NCBI GenBank assembly: GCA_902514275.1
Contig: CABXQD010000001.1
Coordinates: 62,001-126,000, forward strand
Direction of reading: 5' to 3'
Source of the DNA: an uncultured marine group I thaumarchaeote
GTDB taxonomy: Archaea > Thermoproteota > Nitrososphaeria > Nitrososphaerales > Nitrosopumilaceae
DNA length: 64,000 bases
Shown: piece after piece, positions 38,484 to 49,358 of the stretch
Layout: each line of letters starts with the position of its first letter
How positions within the stretch are numbered: the stretch's first letter is position 1
The notes under the pieces: generated by a model
What the model saw: the letters and a program-made list of their open reading frames with translations, nothing else
What the model was told of the DNA's origin: nothing
Database searches by the model: none
Position numbers and translations under genes: made by a program

Positions 38484-39790
38484 TGAATTCAAAATTTTTA
38501 TTAATTTTATTTTTAATTGGGTTTGTACCATTACTTTTTACAAATTCATATGCTGATTGGAAAGATGGACCAATTGAATCTGGAAACTTTGGTGATTCTG
38601 CATTTGAAAGAGATTTTGGTGATGTAAAATTATTAGATGCATATTTTGGTACATTAGATAATAAAATTGAAGTTGAAACTGGAGATAGTAACGTCCCATT
38701 TACAATAGAATTTGCAAATGTAGGAACTCAAGATATCACAGGAATTGAAGGAAAATTGGCATTACCTTTAGGATTTTCAGGTTCAGATGGTCCAGGAATT
38801 GCAATTAATGCTAACACCAATACAAATTCTTTAGCTGGTACAAATTTTTCTTTGACTTTTTATGTAAATTTGGATAAAAATATACAAATTCAACAATATT
38901 CGGGAACTGTAAAAGTTGATTATTCTAGATTGAGAGAATCTGGTGTCAGATCATCTTTTTCTACTTTTGATTTTAAAGTGACTGGAGATAGTACAATCAA
39001 TGTTAGAGCATCTGAATCATTTCTTACATCATTGAAATCAAATAATATTGTTATAGATATTGTAAATGATGGAACTGCCCCAATTTCAGCAGTTGATGTC
39101 ACAATAAATAATGCACAAACATCACTTTCATCTAATACTGCATCAATTACAAATATTGAAAATGTTTTAATTTTAGAATCAAGTTGGGATCTTGGAAATA
39201 TTGCAGCAAAGTCATATGATTCTTTTATTGCTGATGTTTATGTTCCTGAATCTCTAAAGGGTGAGACTTTACGAATTCCTTTATCAATTTCATATTATAA
39301 TACACATGGTGATAAAGAAACTATTTCGAAAATACTTGATTTTTACATTCGAGGTTTGATTGATCTAACTATTTTCAATGTCAAAGTGATTGAATTATCT
39401 GGTACACAAATGATTATTGGTGAGATAATTAATGAAGGTAATGAAGATGGATTATTTGGTTTTGTAACTTTAGAACCTAGAGGAGATTCTAATATTAAAT
39501 CAAATACTCAATTTATTGATGAAATTGAAACTGATGCACCTGTTCCATTTAATATTCCAATTGAGTTTGATGGGGAAGCAAAATATGGTGAACATGATGT
39601 TACCATCACTGTCAGATACAAAGACAGTGTACGAGATGAAATTTTCTTACCTTATGAAACCACAATTATAGTTAATGAAATTTCTCAAGTTGACGAAAGT
39701 AGTTTTGATTCTACAATGATTGTTATTCCAGTAATTTTAGTTATTGGTGTTGCAATTTTTATTATTCGTAGGCGTAAAAAAGCAGGATAA
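38483..39790 (+). CDS. secreted protein with C-terminal TM anchor (NEW1/CARDB-like extracellular repeats)
   Basis: Signal peptide MNSKFLLILFLIGFVPLLFTNSYA; C-terminal MIVIPVILVIGVAIFIIRRRKKAG. Confidence 0.75.
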   Translation: MNSKFLLILFLIGFVPLLFTNSYADWKDGPIESGNFGDSAFERDFGDVKLLDAYFGTLDNKIEVETGDSNVPFTIEFANVGTQDITGIEGKLALPLGFSGSDGPGIAINANTNTNSLAGTNFSLTFYVNLDKNIQIQQYSGTVKVDYSRLRESGVRSSFSTFDFKVTGDSTINVRASESFLTSLKSNNIVIDIVNDGTAPISAVDVTINNAQTSLSSNTASITNIENVLILESSWDLGNIAAKSYDSFIADVYVPESLKGETLRIPLSISYYNTHGDKETISKILDFYIRGLIDLTIFNVKVIELSGTQMIIGEIINEGNEDGLFGFVTLEPRGDSNIKSNTQFIDEIETDAPVPFNIPIEFDGEAKYGEHDVTITVRYKDSVRDEIFLPYETTIIVNEISQVDESSFDSTMIVIPVILVIGVAIFIIRRRKKAG

Positions 39791-39831
39791 TTAGTAATTA
39801 TTTTAAATTTTGAGAGTATTGATGAGGTAGA

Positions 39832-40170
39832 ATGAAATTAAGATTAACTATAGTTGTTTTAATTATTGTATTAATTGCAGGCAGTATAATTATTACAACT
39901 GGTTTCATTTCAAATTCTAAATATGTAGAATTCCCTCAAGTTTCTAATCAATATGAAAATTTAGAAAAATACAAAAATGAATTAGAAAAAATTAATCAAT
40001 ATAATCAAGAAGTTTTAAAAGATTTAGAAAATCAAATCAAAAATTCTGATGATGTGAATGTTGCTCAAATTAATAATGAGATTAATGTAATTAAAAGAGT
40101 GATTAATGAAAATAAATTAGAACTGGAACAAATAATTTCTAAATTATCTTTAATTGAATCTAATCCTTAA
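39832..40170 (+). CDS. membrane-anchored coiled-coil protein
   Basis: N-terminal TM; YENLEKYKNELEKINQYNQEVLKDLENQI. Confidence 0.6.
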   Translation: MKLRLTIVVLIIVLIAGSIIITTGFISNSKYVEFPQVSNQYENLEKYKNELEKINQYNQEVLKDLENQIKNSDDVNVAQINNEINVIKRVINENKLELEQIISKLSLIESNP

Positions 40171-40227
40171 TTAAAATAAATTACCGTATGTTATCTATTT
40201 AATTTCTAATCAATTATAATTATTTTT

Positions 40228-41685
40228 TTAAGGGAATGCAACAGATTCTGATAAAATTGAATCAATTTTAGAAATATCTACTCTACTTTGTTCCATGGAA
40301 TCTCTTTTTCTAATTGTGACTGTATTATCTTCTAATGTTTGATGATCAACTGTTATTGCAAATGGAGCTCCAATCTCATCTAATCTTCTATATCTTCTAC
40401 CAATTGCACCTGAATGATCTAAAAATGCATCAAATTTTCTTTTAATATTTAGAAAAATTTCATCTGTTTTTTCTTTTAGCCCATCTTTTTTAACTAATGA
40501 TAAAATTCCAACATGAACTGGTGATAAATATGGTTTTAGTGATAAAACCATTCTCTCATGTTTTTTATCATTTTGTAATGAATGTTCTAAAATTGTATAT
40601 AGACTTCTATCTATTCCCATAGAAATTTCAAATACATGTGGTAAAACTTTTTCATCATTATCCATAACTTCAAATTTTTCTTTACTCTTATTTGCATGAC
40701 TAGATAGATCATAATCTGATCTATAGTTACATGCAACAAGCTCAAGCCATCCAATCGTAGTTTCAACCTCAAAGTCAAATGCAACTTCAGCATAGAATGC
40801 TTTTTCTTTATCTCCTAATTTTCTAAATCTGCTTTTTGAAATATCAATACCTGTTTTTTCATAAAATTCTGTTAAAATTCCTAAATAATATGCTACAAAT
40901 TTGTTTGGAACAGTTCCTGACTCAAGTGCTTCTTTACAGGTCATAGAAATTGGTTCAGAATCTGTTTGAACTCTAATTATGGTATTTTCTATTTCTGCAA
41001 ATTTTTCAACTTCATTTAATTTTCCAGGATTACAAAATACCTCTATTTCTGCTTGATAAAATTCTCTTAGACGAAGTAAACTTTGTCTTGGTGCTATTTC
41101 ATTTCTAAAACTTTTTCCAACTTGAGCAATTCCCAGTGGAAGTTTTCCTCTCATAGTTTTGAAAAGTCTAGGAAAATCGACAAATATTGATTGACATGTT
41201 TCAGGTCTAAGATATGCTTCTTCTTCTTGAGGACCAATTCCAACTTTAAACATCATATTGAATTTTTTTGTTGAACTAAAATCACCTTTACATTTTGGAC
41301 ATTGTATTTTATTTTCTTTAATTGCATTATCAAATTCAATTAAATCTGCACTTTCAGGAATTTCAATATTTGCAATTTCTGCTATTGTTCTATCTGCTCT
41401 AAATGTTGAATTACATTTTGTACATTTTATTATTGGATCTGCAAAATTACCTAAATGACCTGATGCTTCAAAAACTGATTTAGACATAATTTGAGAACCA
41501 TCTATTTCCATCATTCCATCTCTTCTGATTAATTCTCTTCTCCATAATTCAAGGAATTTATTTTTTAAACCAACACCTGATGGTCCATATTCCCAAAAAC
41601 CGGCATTTGCATCTGAATAAACTTCACAACTAGGAAAATAAAATCCACGCTCAAGTGCTAATTTCATCACTTCTTCATAATTCAT
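40228..41685 (-). CDS. glyS: glycyl-tRNA synthetase
   Basis: ALERGFYFPSCEVYSDANAGFWEYGPSGVGLKN, RPETCQSIFVDF, class II motifs. Confidence 0.95.
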   Translation of the reverse strand: MNYEEVMKLALERGFYFPSCEVYSDANAGFWEYGPSGVGLKNKFLELWRRELIRRDGMMEIDGSQIMSKSVFEASGHLGNFADPIIKCTKCNSTFRADRTIAEIANIEIPESADLIEFDNAIKENKIQCPKCKGDFSSTKKFNMMFKVGIGPQEEEAYLRPETCQSIFVDFPRLFKTMRGKLPLGIAQVGKSFRNEIAPRQSLLRLREFYQAEIEVFCNPGKLNEVEKFAEIENTIIRVQTDSEPISMTCKEALESGTVPNKFVAYYLGILTEFYEKTGIDISKSRFRKLGDKEKAFYAEVAFDFEVETTIGWLELVACNYRSDYDLSSHANKSKEKFEVMDNDEKVLPHVFEISMGIDRSLYTILEHSLQNDKKHERMVLSLKPYLSPVHVGILSLVKKDGLKEKTDEIFLNIKRKFDAFLDHSGAIGRRYRRLDEIGAPFAITVDHQTLEDNTVTIRKRDSMEQSRVDISKIDSILSESVAFP

Positions 41686-41716
41686 AATTCATTTTCCTCT
41701 GTAATCGTATACATCT

Positions 41717-42556
41717 TTATGCATATCCTTGTGCTATTTTGACATTTTCAAAGTCATCTCTATCATCATCAATTGGAGTTTCTAAAATTATTGGAATTTT
41801 TTTCTTATTTGCAAATTTCACAACAGATTTTATTCCTTCTTCTCCAATTCCACCTAACCCTAAATGATAATGTCTATCAAGATTGCATCCAAGTTCTCCT
41901 CTAGCATCATTTAGATGAAGAATTTTCAAATTTTCTATTCCAACATGTTTATCAAATTCTTTAAAAGTTTCTTTGACTTTTTCTACTGTTCTTAAATCAT
42001 ATCCTGCGACAAATGCATGACATGTATCAATACAAACACCAAATTTTTTTCCAGGTTTTAATTGCTTAAAAATTTCACCAAGTTGTTTAAAATCTGAACC
42101 AACAGAATTTTTTTGTCCTGCAGTATTTTCTAATAAAATCATTACATCATTTTTTGTTTGGCCAGCTTTTGTTAAACCAGCTACTAATTTTTTAATTCCT
42201 GCTTCTTCACCAGTTCCTAAATGACTACCTAGATGTGTAACTAAATATGGTATTCCTAGCTGTGCACATCTTTCAACTTCATTTATCAATGTGTTAACTG
42301 ATTTTTCAAATGCATCATCTTTTGGAGTAGCTAAATTTGGTAAATATGGCATATGTGCACAAATTGCAAATCTATCAATTTTACTATCTTTTAATTTAGA
42401 TTTAAAAGCGTCAATTACTTCTTTTGTAAGATCTTTTGCATGCCATGATCTTGGACTTCTTGTAAATATTTGAAATGCTGAACAATTTCTTTCAACTGCA
42501 TTATCTACTGCTTTATCAACTGAACCTGATGCTGAAACATGACAACCAATCTGCAT
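41717..42556 (-). CDS. nfo: endonuclease IV
   Basis: GCHVSASGSVDKAVDNAVERNCSAFQIFTRSPRSW, THLGSHLG, LHLNDARGELG. Confidence 0.95.
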   Translation of the reverse strand: MQIGCHVSASGSVDKAVDNAVERNCSAFQIFTRSPRSWHAKDLTKEVIDAFKSKLKDSKIDRFAICAHMPYLPNLATPKDDAFEKSVNTLINEVERCAQLGIPYLVTHLGSHLGTGEEAGIKKLVAGLTKAGQTKNDVMILLENTAGQKNSVGSDFKQLGEIFKQLKPGKKFGVCIDTCHAFVAGYDLRTVEKVKETFKEFDKHVGIENLKILHLNDARGELGCNLDRHYHLGLGGIGEEGIKSVVKFANKKKIPIILETPIDDDRDDFENVKIAQGYA

Positions 42557-42642
42557 ATTTTATTAATTGCTTAAAACATAATTTAAACCACCGTTCAAAT
42601 CTTGAGAATCAGATTTTTATGTAAATTACTTAGATATCTATT

Positions 42643-43671
42643 ATGCTAGTTCTTGGACAAGATGAAAAAGCAAAATATCCTTTTTTGGCTGATGCTGGTG
42701 AATATTTAAAAGATAAAGGCTTTTCTTTGACTCAATTTGGCAGTGATCCAGTTTTAAAATTATCCGTTGAAAAAGCACTGCATCGAATTAAAGTTGCAGC
42801 AGCAGGTGAAGTGTATAAATCAGATTTGATTGATGGTCAAGCTTCTAAAGATTATGTTCTTGAAAGAGAGGTATTTTCTTTTCTTTTAGCTATAGTTCTC
42901 ATTAAACTAACTGGGATGTCTACGCTTATCAAAAGATTTGCTTTAGCTGAAGCTCGAAGAGCAGAAAATTATTTAGAAAAAGATTTAGGAAATGCTTCAA
43001 ATAAATCTAAAATTGATTTAGCAACTAGAATTATTTATGATCTATTTAATATTGAAATAATTAAAGAAAATGATTTTTTTGTCATACCTGTATCTGATTA
43101 TCTAAAACATTCAGTTACTTTTCATGAACGTGAATGGAAATTAATCAATAGACATGTTGAAAATGGTAAAGTTTTCCTTACTCCTGATAAAACAGTTAGA
43201 TTAATTCGAAAAGAATTAGGAAATTACATTAGTTCTAAAATAATTAATGCCCCAAAACCAACTATGATTCCTGGCCTTGAAAATATTGTTAATGAATTAA
43301 TTACAATCTCTAAAAAACTTACACCAACTTATACAATAACTACTGGTGAATATCCACCATGCATAAAACATGCAATTGATGTACTTGAAAAAGGTGAAAA
43401 CTTACCACATTCTGGAAGATTTATGCTTGCAACTTTTCTTTTATCAAGAGGACAAACAGTTCAACAAATTGCACCTTTATTCAAAAATGCACCTGATTAT
43501 AATTCTAGAGTAACACTTTACCAACTTAATCATCTTGCTGGAACTTCAGGCAGTGCAACAACATATGCTTGTCCTTCATGTGAAAAATTAAAAACACAGG
43601 ATCTTTGTTTTATCACAAAAGAATGTGATAATATCATTAATCCATCACAATTTGGAAAAAAGAGAAAATAA
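42643..43671 (+). CDS. priL: DNA primase large subunit
   Basis: CIKHAIDVLEKGENLPHSGRFMLATFLLSRGQ, YACPSCEKLKTQDLC; next to PriS. Confidence 0.92.
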   Translation: MLVLGQDEKAKYPFLADAGEYLKDKGFSLTQFGSDPVLKLSVEKALHRIKVAAAGEVYKSDLIDGQASKDYVLEREVFSFLLAIVLIKLTGMSTLIKRFALAEARRAENYLEKDLGNASNKSKIDLATRIIYDLFNIEIIKENDFFVIPVSDYLKHSVTFHEREWKLINRHVENGKVFLTPDKTVRLIRKELGNYISSKIINAPKPTMIPGLENIVNELITISKKLTPTYTITTGEYPPCIKHAIDVLEKGENLPHSGRFMLATFLLSRGQTVQQIAPLFKNAPDYNSRVTLYQLNHLAGTSGSATTYACPSCEKLKTQDLCFITKECDNIINPSQFGKKRK

Positions 43672-44795
43672 TGAATGAAACTGATATTAAATTTTTAGAA
43701 GATTCATTTAAAAAATATTATTTTAATCATTTTAATCTTATTTCTACTCCTCAACGTACATCTGAAAGAGAATTTGGTTATCAAAAATTCAATTCTGGTT
43801 TTTTTAATAGACATATTTCACTTAGAGATGATAAAGAATTACATCTACTTTTCATGCAAAATATTCCATCTGATGTTTACTGTTCAAATGCATATTATGC
43901 ATTTCCAAATTCTCCAATGAATGAAAAAGATTGGAAAGAAGCTGATTTAATTTTTGATATTGATGCAAAGGATCTTAATTTGTCCTGTAGAAATAATCAT
44001 ACTGCATCTATTTGTAATGAATGTAACGAAATTTCAAAAGATATTGTTAAATGTGTAAAATGTAATTCAACTAAATTAGAAAAAAAATCTTTACCTTGTA
44101 AATTCTGTATTAATGCATCAAAAATTGAAGTCAATAAATTATCTAATGTTTTAATTGATGATTTAGGAATTAATAAAGAAAACATTCATGTTTATTTTTC
44201 AGGTAATGAAGGATTTCACGTTTATGTTTATAATTCACAATTTCAAAAAATGGGTTCTAAAGAAAGATCTGAACTTGTTGATTATATTATGTTCCGTGGT
44301 GCTATTCCTGAAACATTTGGAATGAAAAGATTCAAACCTAATAGATCATCATTTCCAGATTTCAATCAAAAAGGTTGGAATGGAAGATTTTCAAAACAAG
44401 TTTTTGGTTCAAAATCAAAGCGTTCAAAAATTATTTCAGAATTACTTGATAATGGATATTCTTCTTTTCAAAAAACACTTGATAATGTTTCAGATCAAAT
44501 TGGTGTAAAAATTGATCCTAATGTAACTATGGATATTCACAGAATTTTTAGATTACCTGGATCAATTAACAGTAAAAGTGGTCTTACCAAAACTCTTTGT
44601 ACTGATTTAACAAAATTTGATCCATATACAGATGCATGTTTTCTTAATGATGAATCTATTGAAGTTTTAGCTAATTGTCCAATTGAATTTAAATTAAAAA
44701 ACAAAAAATTTGGCCCATACAATAATGAAAAAATATCACTTCCAACATATGCTGCAGTGTATCTTATTTGTAAAAAACTAGCAACAATTGCTTAA
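43671..44795 (+). CDS. priS: DNA primase small subunit
   Basis: LIFDIDAKDL, YFSGNEGFHVYV, MDIHRIFRLPGSINSKSGL. Confidence 0.94.
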   Translation: MNETDIKFLEDSFKKYYFNHFNLISTPQRTSEREFGYQKFNSGFFNRHISLRDDKELHLLFMQNIPSDVYCSNAYYAFPNSPMNEKDWKEADLIFDIDAKDLNLSCRNNHTASICNECNEISKDIVKCVKCNSTKLEKKSLPCKFCINASKIEVNKLSNVLIDDLGINKENIHVYFSGNEGFHVYVYNSQFQKMGSKERSELVDYIMFRGAIPETFGMKRFKPNRSSFPDFNQKGWNGRFSKQVFGSKSKRSKIISELLDNGYSSFQKTLDNVSDQIGVKIDPNVTMDIHRIFRLPGSINSKSGLTKTLCTDLTKFDPYTDACFLNDESIEVLANCPIEFKLKNKKFGPYNNEKISLPTYAAVYLICKKLATIA

Positions 44796-44836
44796 TTTTG
44801 CTGGTAAGGCTTTAATTTAGTGAATCATGATTAAAT

Positions 44837-47698
44837 GTGATTTTGTATAGCGCCTCTACTGATAAGCAAGCTCCACCTCCTGATACTGGAAAATTCATTA
44901 GATTAGCTATTGTTGCTATTATAGGAATTGTAATTTTCACAATGGTTGGAAATCAAGCAGTAATTTTATCAATGAATTTTACTGAATTTGGTGAACAATT
45001 CACTAAACCGCTTTACTATACCCTTCTTTCAACTCTAATTCTTTCTGCTATTGCTCTTATTCGTGTAAATATTTCCAGCAGATCTTCGATTTTTTGGTAT
45101 GGTATCAATTCAGCAATTGGATTTATTTCACGAGGTCCTCAACAATCTGTCACAGCAGATATTCAAAGTTTTAGAGATTACAAATTAAGTTCTCCACAAT
45201 TCATTCTTTGGCAAATTACTAAGGTTTTGTTATTTGGTGCATTTTTTGCAAATATTATGTTTGGATTTGCAGCAATGTCATTTATTGACGGTAATACGTT
45301 AGGTGTTGAAAATTTACCAAAATTATTTTCTTTACCATTTGTAACACCTGATAATAATCCAGCATATGCATCTGAACAAGTTGTTCCAATGATTCCTGCA
45401 TTAGTTATTTTAATTCCACCAATGCTTGCAGCAATTGGTTTACGTTTAGTTTTGTATGTTGGTATTCATAGAATTATTGATGTCATTACATCATATTTGA
45501 AAGACTCTCAAGAAGGAAAACCTCGTTATCTAAATTATGTTTCAACAATTGAAGGAATTTTTGGAATTGCAATATTATGGGTAGGTGTTAATCTTTTCTT
45601 TACTGATCAAATTGATTATAATACAAGATATGTAATTGGTGGTACACTTTTAATTGGTTCTGCTTTAATTGCATTTTCTATAGTTGATAGAATTAGAGCA
45701 CGTGTTTTAACTCATATGTTTAAACGTGATGTAATTATAAGATTTGCAACAATTCTTGCAATCGCACTTATTATTGGTGGTGTAGTAGCAGTAAACAATA
45801 GTATTGCAGATGCAAAGAAAATTGAATTCTTAGGACCATATACAGCTCAACAAATTGGTGTTAATAGATATCTTGGTGAATTAAATGAGGTTCAAGAAAA
45901 TATTCATGATGTACAATTAACATCCGTTTCAGCAAATAATATTAAAAATTACGTAAGTCAAAATAGTGATGTTCTTGATGTTATTCGAGTTTGGGATTGG
46001 GAAGCTGCATTTGCTAAATTAAAACCTGAAATAGGACTAATTCCATATGTTGACTTTGAAGATAATGATATTCTAAGATTTAACAATACTTTGTATTGGA
46101 CTGCTTCAATGAAACCAATTTTACCATCATCTGTTAGTCTTGATAATAGATGGTACAATGAACATCTTGTTTATACACACGTTCCAGATGGATTTCTAAC
46201 TTTAGAAGCAACAGATGGTCAAATAGTTGATAGTGGAGAATTTTTCAAACAACGAGAAATTTACTATGGTGAAGGTGGATTATTTGAACAAACTTGGTCT
46301 GGTTTTCCAGCTGGAAGAGGTGAAACTAGTGCAGAACTGGGAGGTGTATCTTATTCAGGTGTGGGTGGCTTGGATGTACCACCACCACTTAGTTGGATAT
46401 TTGAACCAAATTTCTTACTATCATTTCCAGGTGAATCTGTACATATTATGAGATACAAGGATGTACATGATAGAATGGAAACATTGTATCCATATTTCTT
46501 ATATGATTTATTTGGAAAAGAATTAGATTCATTGCCTGTAACTGATGGAGAAAATTCCTATTGGTTAATTCCATTAATTATTGGATTTGATACTCGTGAT
46601 GTTCCTTGGTCTGTTGGTAATCCATATTTACGCTTAGTAGGATATGCACTTGTTGATTCGTACAACGGTGATATTCAATTATTGAAAACTGGTGATGATT
46701 TCTTTACTGACATGTTTGCTAGTCAATACTCTGAACAATTCAAACCAATGCCATCATGGTTAGAAGAACAAATTAGATATCCCGTTGAATTATTTAATTG
46801 GAAAACAGAGATGTACAACATTTACCATGTAACTAATCCTGAAACATTTATCCAAGCAAATGAATTTTATGAAATTCCGCGTGGTTTAGATACTTACTAT
46901 GTTGAAGCTAAACCTCCTGGATTTGAACAAACTTCATTTTTGGGATTACTTTCATTAGAATTGAAAGGATCACAAGGAAGAAATCTTGCAGGATACATGG
47001 TAGTTGAAAATGATCTTGAGAATTTAGGTGATTTACAATTTTATGAAGTTCCATTAGATTCATCAACTAAGTTAATTGGACCTACTGCAGTTAGAGAAGC
47101 TCTTGATAGAGATCCTGAATTTGCTCAATTGAAAACATTATTGAGAAATCCAAGAATTGGTGATAATATTTTGTATCGTGTAGGTGATCATGATGTATAC
47201 TTTATTCCAGTTTATACTGCTGGTGCAGGTGGTGTAGTGGCACAATTAGGTACTATTGCAGCAGTTGGTGCAGCATTTAATGGAGAATACTTTGTTGGAT
47301 TAGGTGCTACTCAAGAAGAAGCATTTGAACAATATTTGAAAAAGGTATCTGGTGTAGCATCAACTACAACTACTGCTGATGATGATTATGTTGAATTACT
47401 CAAAACTGATAGAATTGATATTATAAAATCTATATTTGAAGAGGAACAGATTTCAATTTCTGAACCAACATCAATTCAAATCCCATTGTCATTTAATGAA
47501 GGGGAATTGTTCTTCTTTACTGAAGATGATCGTGCTGACACAGAAGAATTCTTATCGGAATTCATTGATGACTTCGTAAAGCCACGTAGTGATAGAGTGT
47601 TCATGTGGGAAGATGATACAATTCTCAATATTGGAACTGTATATGTAAAAGATGGATTACCTGAGATACATTATGTATCAATTGAGGTTGGCAACTAA
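44837..47698 (+). CDS. UPF0182 family large membrane protein
   Basis: Seven-ish TM N-terminus; NEHLVYTHVPDGFLTLEATDG, REIYYGEGG; GTG start. Confidence 0.82.
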   Translation: MILYSASTDKQAPPPDTGKFIRLAIVAIIGIVIFTMVGNQAVILSMNFTEFGEQFTKPLYYTLLSTLILSAIALIRVNISSRSSIFWYGINSAIGFISRGPQQSVTADIQSFRDYKLSSPQFILWQITKVLLFGAFFANIMFGFAAMSFIDGNTLGVENLPKLFSLPFVTPDNNPAYASEQVVPMIPALVILIPPMLAAIGLRLVLYVGIHRIIDVITSYLKDSQEGKPRYLNYVSTIEGIFGIAILWVGVNLFFTDQIDYNTRYVIGGTLLIGSALIAFSIVDRIRARVLTHMFKRDVIIRFATILAIALIIGGVVAVNNSIADAKKIEFLGPYTAQQIGVNRYLGELNEVQENIHDVQLTSVSANNIKNYVSQNSDVLDVIRVWDWEAAFAKLKPEIGLIPYVDFEDNDILRFNNTLYWTASMKPILPSSVSLDNRWYNEHLVYTHVPDGFLTLEATDGQIVDSGEFFKQREIYYGEGGLFEQTWSGFPAGRGETSAELGGVSYSGVGGLDVPPPLSWIFEPNFLLSFPGESVHIMRYKDVHDRMETLYPYFLYDLFGKELDSLPVTDGENSYWLIPLIIGFDTRDVPWSVGNPYLRLVGYALVDSYNGDIQLLKTGDDFFTDMFASQYSEQFKPMPSWLEEQIRYPVELFNWKTEMYNIYHVTNPETFIQANEFYEIPRGLDTYYVEAKPPGFEQTSFLGLLSLELKGSQGRNLAGYMVVENDLENLGDLQFYEVPLDSSTKLIGPTAVREALDRDPEFAQLKTLLRNPRIGDNILYRVGDHDVYFIPVYTAGAGGVVAQLGTIAAVGAAFNGEYFVGLGATQEEAFEQYLKKVSGVASTTTTADDDYVELLKTDRIDIIKSIFEEEQISISEPTSIQIPLSFNEGELFFFTEDDRADTEEFLSEFIDDFVKPRSDRVFMWEDDTILNIGTVYVKDGLPEIHYVSIEVGN

Positions 47699-48241
47699 TT
47701 GCTTCTTGTTGTTGATAACGGTTCTATCTATACAAAACAATTAACTAATTTTTTAAGTGAAAAAAATATTTCATTTGAAAAATATACTCCATATATTTTA
47801 GAATTAAATTCATTACAAAAATATGATTCTATTATTTTGTCTGGCAGAAGAAAAAATGATAAGAAAATAAATGAAGTAAATTCTAAAATTATTAATTTTT
47901 CAATTAATAATAGTAAAAAATTACTTGGAATATGTTATGGTGCAGAAATATTAGCCTTAACATTAGGTGGTACAATTAGAAAAATAAAATCTATTCAAAA
48001 AGGTAATGAACATATTGAAATTTTACAAAATAATTTAATTACAAAAAATTCAATAAATGTATTTGAAAGTCATGCTTTTGAAATTTCTAAATTACCTAAC
48101 ATGTTAACTACAATTGGAAAATCAAATAATTGTAAATATGAAATTATTCAACATAAAGAAAAATTAATTTTTGGAACTCAATTTCATCCAGAAATGAGCC
48201 TTGATGGGAATAATTTAATTGAAAATTTTTGTTTACTCTGA
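47699..48241 (+). CDS. class I glutamine amidotransferase domain protein (GuaA-like subunit)
   Basis: LLGICYGAEILAL nucleophile elbow, GTQFHPEMS His/Glu; TTG start. Confidence 0.88.
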   Translation: MLLVVDNGSIYTKQLTNFLSEKNISFEKYTPYILELNSLQKYDSIILSGRRKNDKKINEVNSKIINFSINNSKKLLGICYGAEILALTLGGTIRKIKSIQKGNEHIEILQNNLITKNSINVFESHAFEISKLPNMLTTIGKSNNCKYEIIQHKEKLIFGTQFHPEMSLDGNNLIENFCLL

Positions 48242-48275
48242 TTGATATTAATAACTCTCAAAAATTCTTTATTTT

Positions 48276-49241
48276 ATGACTGAAGAACAGGAACATCAAT
48301 TACTTCTACCTCTAGTTGAGGATGAAAATATTTGTCTTCCTTTACCAATTAACGTTGTATCTAGATATTGGAATATTGAATTACCTATGGCTGAAGCTAT
48401 GGAATCCGCTAAGAAATATTCTGATTTTAATGGCAGTATAATTATTGAAGGAATAGAACTTGCAGAAAGACACGGTTTGTTATGTAAAATAGTTCATTCT
48501 TCTTTGGATGAGTTGAAAAAAATTATTGATTCAGGCATTCCTCCAATTGTAATTCTTCCAGGTATTCCTGAAATTACACAGCACGCTTCAGTAATTACTG
48601 GGTATGATGAAGAAGAAAAAACAATTCTTCATTATATTCAAAAAGGTAATCAGGAAGGGGAACAACAGGAAGGAGTAATTCCACAAGATATTTTTGACAG
48701 GGAATGGTCTGAAGAAGGAAGATTGTTGATAATTATATCTCCTGCAGATATTTTATCTAAAATTACATTAAAAAATGATTTCCAAAATAAATCTAATCGT
48801 CTATGTTTTAATTCTGAAAAATTAAATATTCTGAAAAATTATTCTGATGTACTTTCATCATTAAAAGAATCTATTGAACTTGATTCAAATAATTCAACAG
48901 CTTTACATTTGTATGGTACAATGCTTAACCAACAAAATTCACCAGAATGTGTTTCATTTTATGAAAGAAGTTTAAAAATTAATGCTAGATCATATTTGAC
49001 ATTTAATGGATTAGGCAATTTTTATTTGAAAACAAATCAATTTGAAAAAGCAGAAAATTATTACAACAAAGCTATTGAAATTAATCCAAAGAGATCTGCT
49101 AAAATATATAAAAATCGTGCTTATCTTAGAGAAAAATTAAATAAAAATTCTGATGCTAAAGAAGATCTTAAGTCATATTTGAAATATTTCCCTAAAGCTC
49201 CTGATAGAGGAATTATAGAACAAGCAATTAGAGAAATTTAA
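48276..49241 (+). CDS. C39-like peptidase fold fused to TPR repeats
   Basis: NICLPLPINVVSRYW and QHASVITGYDEE (C39-like Cys/His), then TPR FNGLGNFYLKTNQFEKAENYYNKAIEINPK. Confidence 0.8.
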   Translation: MTEEQEHQLLLPLVEDENICLPLPINVVSRYWNIELPMAEAMESAKKYSDFNGSIIIEGIELAERHGLLCKIVHSSLDELKKIIDSGIPPIVILPGIPEITQHASVITGYDEEEKTILHYIQKGNQEGEQQEGVIPQDIFDREWSEEGRLLIIISPADILSKITLKNDFQNKSNRLCFNSEKLNILKNYSDVLSSLKESIELDSNNSTALHLYGTMLNQQNSPECVSFYERSLKINARSYLTFNGLGNFYLKTNQFEKAENYYNKAIEINPKRSAKIYKNRAYLREKLNKNSDAKEDLKSYLKYFPKAPDRGIIEQAIREI

Positions 49242-49315
49242 TGCGGAATACGGGATTTGAACCCGTGACCTTCAGCTTGGGAAGCTGACGTCATACCAGA
49301 CTAAACTAATTCCGC
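49242..49315 (-). tRNA. tRNA-Gly(CCC)
   Basis: Acceptor GCGGAAT/ATTCCGC, anticodon loop TTCCCAA in TCAGC/GCTGA stem, T-arm ACGGG-TTCAAAT-CCCGT. Confidence 0.93.
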
Positions 49316-49358
49316 TTAATGAATAATTTTCAAATATGATTAAATATCTTAATTGTAA

